From Seminavis robusta (taxonomy: Eukaryota; Bacillariophyta; Bacillariophyceae; Naviculales; Naviculaceae), in assembly GCA_903772945.1 (NCBI GenBank), contig CAICTM010001226.1, positions 1 through 33,574 of the forward strand: a stretch of DNA of 33,574 nt, read 5' to 3'. The position numbers were made by a program, and so were the translations under genes. Positions 26,635 to 33,574 of the stretch are shown here, piece after piece (position 1 is the first letter of the stretch; every line of letters starts with the position of its first letter). The notes under the pieces are model-generated. The model was not told the origin of the DNA. It worked only from the letters and a program-made list of their open reading frames with translations, and ran no database searches.

Positions 26635-29564
26635 TCAATACATCCCGCCGCCGTCGATTGCTGATGGGGTAGGGGGCAATGAAGGTGGCTGGAATGCCCC
26701 AGATGCACTATCCATTGTAAGCCCACTGTAAGGAGCGCTGTACATCTCACTCTCGCCGCCAGCATAGTTTCTGCTGTTGCGGTATCTGACAAAACTGAAC
26801 GCCTCCGTTCGCTTTTTGTAGTAGACGAACCCAGCCCCTCCCAAGACGAGCACAATAAAGAAGTTTCGGAAAAAGTGTGACTTCTTGCCCGATGAATCTG
26901 AATCCTCGGCTGGAACATAGTCCGATGGGTAGTACGGCTTTTTGTTAGCAGTGCTGGTGCTGCTACTGCTGTCGGACGGGACGACATACGGCTTCTTGTT
27001 AGCACTGCTACTGTCGGTGGGAACGTATGGCTTCATTGTTGGTCGTGGGGTGGGCTCTGGCTTTGGTCCAGTGGGAGCCGTAGGGCGAGGCGTCAGCGGA
27101 GCCACGGGCGCTGGAGTGTCTTTGTCAGCGGGAACAGCCGCAGGAGCAGCTGTCGCTTCCAAGCAATTCTTGGCATAGTCCTGGTAAAAGCCCCAAGCAG
27201 CCGACGAGATCTCCGCTTCGCAGTCGATCCTCCTAAGAACGGGGAATGCGCCGGACTTTCCACATCCATCTTGTACGAATTGGCCTGCAGGAAATAATGA
27301 ACAAAGGAGAGTTTAGATCACATGGCTGCAGGGACCCACGAGCAGTACTCGAAAGGATACGTACAGACTTCGCTCTTGCTAAAATCAATGGTTCCATCAA
27401 ACTTGTCTTCCAAGCTCTCCTTGCAGGGAGTGTAGAACTCAGCCCAGGCATCACAATCAATTTCGTCCAGAGACTTGCAGCCATCCATGGACTCATACAA
27501 TAAGCTCTTGAGATGGATAAAGGAGGAGCACAAAGGACAATCAGCTGACGCCTTGGACGCGCATTCGCAAAAGCTGTCAGCTTGGTGATACAACAGAGTC
27601 GCAAGGGCAGAAATGGCGTCTGCATATTCCTCTTCGCTTTGTTCCTCTGCCATGTGCGTGGCTCGCTCGAGAATACCCATGCATCCCAAGGCAGTGTGTC
27701 CACCATGATTAGCGGCACTCTTGTAACCATGAGCACATGCCTCAAACTGATCCAAAAGGCCGAATTTGTTCATGTCGTAATCCCGCACCAGCAGTGTGAT
27801 TTGATCCATGTCTGTGCATTCTGCAAAAGTCAGAACGGCGTCTGAACCCTTCATTGTCTCGCCAGGACTGCAGGTACGAGTCGACCCGTCTGGCTGTCTG
27901 CCATCATTGTTGTTGTTTTCAATAGTGGTAGCACTGGGCAATATGCCAGGGTTCAACTTGGTCTGGCAAAAGTCCGAATCTTTCCTTGCGGTGCAATGAC
28001 ACATGGTACAGTCCACGACAGCTAGGAAGGCATCACTTGGAAAACAAAGAGACACGGAAGGAATCAATGATGAGGTTTTTCCATGTTGCAAGACAACATC
28101 TGTCTTTAATTTCTTTTGCATACCTTCCATAGCAAAAGTCAGCTTTTTCTTCCGCCAAGCATAGGTTGCAGGTTTCGTCCTTCTCGCAAATTCCCACTTG
28201 GATGGTACATTGTTTTTCGATGCAGGTATACATCTCTTTGAATTCCTTGTATTCGGGGTCATTATTAGGTTTGACGTTCGGTTTTCCATCGCACGTGTTG
28301 TCCTTACAAGCTTTTCCACCAACGGAGAAATCGCAATTCATCGGAGCGCCTCCGGCCGCCTATTTTAATAAAATACAAGAAGAAGCACACAATAGTGAGA
28401 GACAAAATGCAATGTCAAATCTGTACCGTCCTTCCAAAATCAACGCACCAAAGCTGGAGCTCCATTTGCCATGGGTCTAACCTCCCAGCTAGCTTCATTT
28501 CCCCATTCTCCACCGGCGACATCGACATGCAAACAGGTGGATTCCTTGGGTAGACAGATGTATCGAATACCCTTGGATCCGGAATTGAGGGCACCGCTAA
28601 ATTTGACACTGTCTGTGTGTGCAGCGGCTGTAATGTTCAAAGTGGTGGCATCCCATCCATCTCCAAAGGTATCGTACATTGTCAATTTGTATTTGACTTC
28701 ATCGTCGCCGCACTGGGTCAAGGCTGGATCCGGATTGTTTTCGTCGGTCATGTTGGTATTTGTACAGGCGAGCGAAAATTTCGGATCGCATTTAGTGGAG
28801 TTGGTATCACGGCAAAAGTATCCGTCGTGGCCGCACTCGGCGTAGGTTCCGGACGTGCAAGTGTCTTCGCAGCAATCACCGCCGTCCCATCCGCAGATAG
28901 CCGTGTTGTAGCAACCACCCATTTGATCATGGCAAATTCCATCCATGAGCCAGTTTTTGCGTATTCCAGGCCAATTGCAGTCAATGAGCGAGTCACAGTC
29001 AATTAAGTCTTCTTCGTCGTCATCATCTCCGTCTTCTTCGTCTTTATCGTCTTCTTCCCAGACGGCACAGGCATTGAACGCCTTGCAAAAGGCTTCGCGA
29101 GCCCCGTTGTCACTGTGCATATCCGAGCAGTGCGATTTTTTGGCCAAGAATCCCAAGACATCATCACAGGAAGTATCCGGCGTCACGGTTCCCCAGTCCA
29201 CATTTTCTCCGTATAAGTAGCGAAAGCAAGAGGCGCATTTCTCTTCCGGCAAACAACTCAACAATGCTTGATCGCAGTTCTGTTCTTTCGTGAAATCGCT
29301 TTGCGTTTGACGACCACTGTGATCGTGAGCATGGTCCGGATGAACCAGACCCACATGGCGACGCCGAAAGCCAGGATGAAGGTCCCAATCTTCTTCCTCC
29401 TCAACCAGCGATCGACTGGCCGATTCCACTCGTCGCGACAAGTCATCCGCTTGAAGCATTCGTTTCACAAAGGCAGTCTTGGAAGGCGATTCCGTAGATG
29501 CCGCTAGAGCGACAAGGCTCAGAGAGATGCACGTTGACAGCAACGACATCATCCCTATCTTCAT
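26635..29564 (-). CDS. Cys-rich type I membrane protein with LNR and GDGW modules
   Basis: Predicted cell-surface or endomembrane glycoprotein of 890 aa; function unknown. Exons in transcript order: 29564-28449, 28359-28124, 28035-27365 and 27284-26635. Introns are 89, 88 and 80 nt, all GT-AG, with phases 0, 2 and 1 that match exactly. Residues 1-22 are a signal peptide. A first Cys-rich module lies at 97-166 (CDQALLSCLPEEKCASCF). An acidic run (170-188, EEDDKDEEDGDDDDEEDL) precedes an LNR/Notch-like domain at 190-236 (GICHDQMGGCYN, CGWDGGDCC). YKLTMYDTFGDGW (292-304) is the GDGW motif common in stramenopile secreted proteins. Exons 2 and 3 hold further CxxC-rich modules (CNLCLAEEKADFC, CTMCHC, CECASKASADCPLC). 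A Pro/Thr-rich stalk with three NKKPY or MKPY units leads to one membrane helix (about 811-830, FFIVLVLGGAGFVYY) and a tail of about 60 residues. The exon 3-4 junction restores a Cys codon (T|GC). Confidence 0.85.
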
Positions 29565-30166
29565 TCTCTCTTAATCAAATGTTAATCCTAGGCAAGGGCT
29601 TGGTAGCAAAGACACTCTCTTCCTTTGATCTTACCAAAGGATTGAATTCAGGTTTTATGTTGTTGTTTTGTTCGCTTGTTGCCATGCAGAAGCCATGCAA
29701 ACGGTTGCTTTGCGGTTGCTGGCGGGAACCACGAAACACTCGTTAAATGAGTCCCGGGCAGCAATGCCATCGGATGCAGCCCCAGTTTTTAGAAAGCGCC
29801 CTTCTTGCTTTTGCGGATCAATGTGCGTGAAGGAAGAAGCAACAGGGTAGCCTAATAGCTATTGCTCCTACGGTAGCTAGAAGTGTCTTTGGCTCTATCA
29901 TCCTCCAGGTTGTTCCTTATAGAAATCACAGTTGATGTCACCCATGGATCCCCCGGTTGCTGCCCAGCATGTTCGATGATGAAGGTCCACCTAGCAAGTA
30001 TCGGTTTCTATTTACACAAGTACAGCGGTTTATGATTCAGGTATCGGTACCTCTTGGCTGCTCCACCGATCAATCTGCTCCATCTGCTCTGCTGTTACGC
30101 TTTGTCCAAGCGCCGTACTTGACTGCACAACTGCACTGCTTGGATCTTGATCGTACGGTATCGGTA
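29565..30166. other. Intergenic: promoter side of the surface-protein gene
   Basis: About 600 bp between the surface-protein ATG (29564) and the stop of the next minus-strand gene (30167). No gene seen. Short GTAC- and TAGC-containing palindromes occur near 29856-29880 and 30040-30050. Confidence 0.45.
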
Positions 30167-33100
30167 CTATTGGCCTTCTGTTTGTGGATGCCCTTCCTCA
30201 TCTTTATGCTTGATGCCAAGAGATTCCTCGGCCAGCAAAGCTTCCCTAGCAGCAATATCACCGACTTGCACATTGCGCTTCACAGCTGATTCTACTAAAT
30301 CCAGGCACTCGACATTACAACCAAGATGACGAAGAGCACACGAAGCCTCGTCCAAGAAACGAACGTCGTTCTTCAAACTGGAGGATTCATCCACAACCCT
30401 CTTCACAAGATCTGCCCAGCCGCTTTGATCCCGAGGGATACGGGGATGCTTGCCATCTTCCAACCTTTCGCCGCCGCTGAAATGGCGTCCATGCGACACA
30501 ATCAAGCGAAGGACGGCGTTCTTAGCCTGGCGTCCCTCCACAACTCTCTTCTCAAACGATTCAATGGCAAAGTCAAGTTCGTCAACATAACTCTCATTCG
30601 GATCATTCCACCACATCAAAAGTCGAGCGTCACTGAAACCCAACAAATGTTTCAAGCGCCAATAGCGAGAATCCAGCCAGCTCGCTGGGTCCATCCCGGC
30701 TGCCTTGGATGTGTCGCGAATGATGCCCCGTGCAATTCTCAGTTTCCCGGATAGCTTCGTCTCAGAAACAGCCTTCATGGAGAGAACCCCCAGCGGAGTC
30801 GAATGGCAGCCTCTCTCCAGCGCCATGTGATAAGTATCGATCACATCGTTCCAACGCCCTGCGTCCGCAAATTTTTGCGCAGCTGCCACGAACGAATCAA
30901 TGTTGTCGCCTCGGGTTGATTCGACGTGCCGCCGAAATAAAGCAGCCGCTTCCTCTGTGTTGCCGCTCTCCGCCAATATCTGAAGGACAGCAGAGTTAGT
31001 GTTGGTCCACTTTTCTGGTTCTCGCTCAAAGCCATCGACATTTGCTGATAGCAACGAAAGCGCCAGAGCTTTTTGGTCCATTGCCAGATGCGCCTTCATT
31101 TTCTCGGCAAGGTAGGCATCAATCAGAGTGAAGAAGGCATCGTTCGTACCTTTCTTCTCACCTCCCAGCGAGAAATGACTACCAGAGGTCTTCGGAGCGA
31201 ATCTAGCAAGCTCGGCTGTAGCATAGTCAGAAAGTATGATACCAGCTGCTGGTTGACTCGCTTCTGTACATGAACGGAGCACCATGGCTAAGGCTGAACC
31301 CAAAACATAGAGCTGGTCTGGATCAAGCTGTTCACCTCTCATTCTGATTGCATGAAGAGCTCTCAAGATCCTGTCCGAGTGGCGTTGACAGGTAGCCCAT
31401 CGCCTTTGATCTGGAGACGAGTTTGCGCACGCTTGAGCATAGTGATATACTTGCTCGGCTTCGACAAACGCGTCTGATGTTTGGTCAAACTCATTCTCAC
31501 GTTCCATTGTTAGATCAAATAGAGTTTGCGCTTGTTCGAAGCTCTCTACGCCGCATAACGCAATCATCGCTGCAGAAAGAAGTTCGTTGGCATCATTGAC
31601 TTCGCGAAGCAACCCCAGCATGGTCATCATTCCTCCTGAACTTTCATGCCCCCGCGAACTCGCCAGAGATACATCCACTAGCATGAAACAAAGAAGGGCC
31701 ACTCCAAATTCACCGGCTGTGTTGCAGGCCCGCATTACGCAGGACAAGACGCTCCCATGATCAATAAGGCTTCGTTGGAACTCGCCATTGGGTTCTGTGT
31801 CCTCTACGCTAGGGATTTCCAATTCGGCACCGGGAACCACATGAATACTCGTGTCGTCTGCCCACAGTCTAAAGAGCAAGTCCACAGCATCTCTCCACTC
31901 TTCATCTCGTTCCAAAGCGCTGAAGACGCCATGAAGAGCAACTTCGCTTACAGCACGTTCCTCCTCTAGGGCTTGACGTAGCATCGCCATTGCTTCAGAG
32001 CCGCTTCCACATTTAGCAAATGCGCGCATTGCCAAGTCTCGACACAACGGAAACGTGGTGTCTTGCCCTCCACCCCAGTGGAACTCGGACGAAATAGCAA
32101 GGTTACCATCCGTGAGAGTACGAAAGACTTCGTTTGCCTCTTCGTGCCTGTTGCACAGCAAGCATGCATGCATGGCTGCAGCAACCAGGGGCTACCGGCG
32201 ATGGAAAACATCAGGGGTTACTGGATCCATGTAAATTGCATGTAAGCATCGGTACAAAACGACGTACCTGACCAGGGACACCTTCACCTGAGTTCTCCTT
32301 CAGATACGACACCAAACCTTCCCACTCGCCAGCTAGACCGATTGCCTACAGACGAAACCAAACGAGATGAAAGGTCAGCAAAGAAAACTGCATACACTGT
32401 GGAGGGCCATGAAGGTGCTCACCGTTCCCGCGGCGAGCATGTCTGATGAGGAATAAATTCGTTCAGAGAAGAGGACGTGTGAGAGATGTTGTAACCTAAC
32501 AGGTAGGCATTCGGTCAAACAAGGAGGGCTTTCCCAACGCACGCCGATCTTTGTCTGTTGGAGAGATGAGAGACAGACTGGTGACTGCTTCCATCACCGA
32601 GTCAACTACACTCTTTCCAGATTCCTGTGCATCTCTCGCAACAGCGTACAACCCTACTGGTGATGAGACAGAAACAAAGCTCATGGGGCAAAATCCAGAT
32701 GCATCTCGATCGATCTGTTGAAGAAAGAGCTCAGCAGCAAGTTTCCAGCGCTTCTCGTGCACACCCACAACAATGGCGTTCTGATAGTGTGGTTCCTGAC
32801 GGTTAAGATTCCAGTCGTCGAGAAGCACCAGAACCCATAAACATTCCTCAAAAATAGAGTAGTCTCTGTCATCGTGATAAGACGCAGAATAGATGCCAAG
32901 TATACTGCCAAGAATGGATGATAAGGCACGTCCGTGTTTCCCAGAAGGATTGATCTTTTTTTGTTCTACCGCCATTCGTAGGGTATCCACGATTTCCTTT
33001 GCCCCATTGAACAGCTCTTTTCTCTCTGCGGAATTTACGTCGATACTTGTTGCGTCAGATAATGCAAGAGGCATTGTCTTCAATCTCATGGCACGTTCCT

Positions 33101-33494
33101 CTAATGAGCGCAAATGACGCTGCACAGAAGACAGGTCTTGCATTTTGCTATTGGACAAGCTCTTTGGAGAAGCTCGGGGTTCGAATCGGGAAGGATCTGT
33201 CAATTTCTGTTGATCGCCTCTCGGTGGAGGGTTGTTGGTCGTTTTCTTAGGTTCAAAGAGGGCATTCTGTGGCGCTTGTCGCCTGGATTGGGAATTGGCT
33301 CCAACATTCGACCTCTGGCTCTTCTTCGTATTTGAGGTTTCGAAGAGTGAATTCCGCCGCTCATTTTTTCGTCTTGCTGTGCCATGAGGAGTCTTTGATG
33401 ACACTCCATCGGAGAGCTGTCGATATTGGACCTGAGATACCGGTGTGGAAGTGGCCCATCCTTCTTCGCCCTGTAATGCATCCAAAAGATGTGC
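30167..33494 (-). CDS. Large helical-repeat (PPR/TPR-like) protein, 5' partial
   Basis: Alpha-helical repeat protein, probably PPR-like and so possibly an organelle RNA-binding factor, which is inference. Visible exons in transcript order: 33494-32501, 32442-32423 (20 nt), 32345-32268 and 32191-30167, coding 1038 aa in the window. The joined frame reads FDRMPT...MLAAGT|AIGLAGEWEGLVSYLKEN...|PLVAAAMHACLLCNRHEEA, a typical helix-turn-helix repeat continuing smoothly over three junctions, which supports the microexon. The exon 32501 donor (GTTAGG) is non-consensus. The first exon has no ATG: it follows cagttag at 33495-33500, an acceptor-like AG, so the true start lies upstream, probably beyond the window. 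The N-terminal 110 residues are basic, Ser/Asn/Arg/Gln-rich and probably disordered. Later repeats include VLQILAESGNTEEAAALFRR and FADAGRWNDVIDTYHMALER. Confidence 0.72.
32423..32442 (-). other. Predicted 20-nt microexon
   Basis: Flanked by catcag upstream and gtgagc downstream on the minus strand. With one nucleotide from exon 1 (T) and two from the microexon (AC) the frame is restored, encoding MLAAGT, and continues into AIGLAGEW in the next exon. Skipping it would put the next exon out of frame. Confidence 0.6.
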
Positions 33495-33574
33495 CTAACT
33501 GTACCCACTGATAGACCCAGCACGTCGAAAGAAGCAGGGAATCTTCGCCTAGCTCTGCGGCATCTCTCTCTTTT

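Noticed and set aside
32496..33485. Independent 329-aa gene starting at 33485
   Set aside because: That codon is TTG, the frame has no early ATG, and the 3' end joins by phase-consistent splicing to the helical-repeat exons.

Overview
The window reads as nuclear DNA of a photosynthetic stramenopile, most probably a pennate diatom. The evidence is: short GT-AG introns (about 60-230 nt); predicted signal peptides ending in an ASAF-like motif (ANA|FAPP in one flavoprotein, SSSAF in another), which mark import into a four-membrane plastid; a cyclin resembling the expanded diatom-specific group; a Ty1/copia RNase H fragment of the type common in diatoms; and LNR plus GDGW-type cysteine-rich surface proteins. 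No species is claimed.

Left third (1-14.3 kb): gene-dense. In order: a possible 3' tail of a gene entering from the left (+), 20S proteasome subunit beta-6 (+, 2 exons), a non-autonomous TA-flanked TIR element (2275-3056), a cyclin (+, 2 exons), a plastid-targeted CRTISO-like flavoprotein (-, 4 exons), an unrecognised 755-residue secreted or plastid-type protein with a duplicated LGY...IPS-W module (-), a tubulin-tyrosine-ligase-like enzyme (+, 2 exons) and a plastid-type FAD amine-oxidase-like protein (-). A small hypothetical gene (-) follows at 14.7-15.1 kb.

Middle (15.1-26.6 kb): gene-poor and repeat-rich. It holds degenerate tandem repeats (15.3-15.85 kb), a cluster of AAAGTCG palindromes with a perfect 29-bp-arm hairpin (16.13-16.36 kb), two doubtful or decayed reading frames, a 10-bp minisatellite (19.27-19.39 kb), and a nested retrotransposon. 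A minus-strand copia element (20614-25933, target duplication GATTC on both sides, 134-bp LTR) contains a plus-strand gypsy-type element (from 21571). Most of the copia interior and part of the gypsy element are deleted. The two gypsy LTR copies differ only by indels.

Right part (26.6-33.6 kb): two multi-exon minus-strand genes. One is an 890-residue type I membrane protein with cysteine-rich, LNR and GDGW modules, a Pro-rich stalk and one C-terminal membrane helix. The other is a large helical-repeat (PPR/TPR-like) protein with a predicted 20-nt microexon; its 5' end lies beyond the window.

There is no operon logic. Neighbours appear functionally unrelated, except that two plastid-type FAD oxidoreductases lie about 5 kb apart on the same strand. 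I found no convincing new defence, biosynthetic or signalling system. The most interesting items are the nested, deletion-scarred retroelement with its indel-only LTR divergence, the AAAGTCG hairpin cluster, the duplicated module in the 755-residue protein, and the domain architecture of the surface protein.
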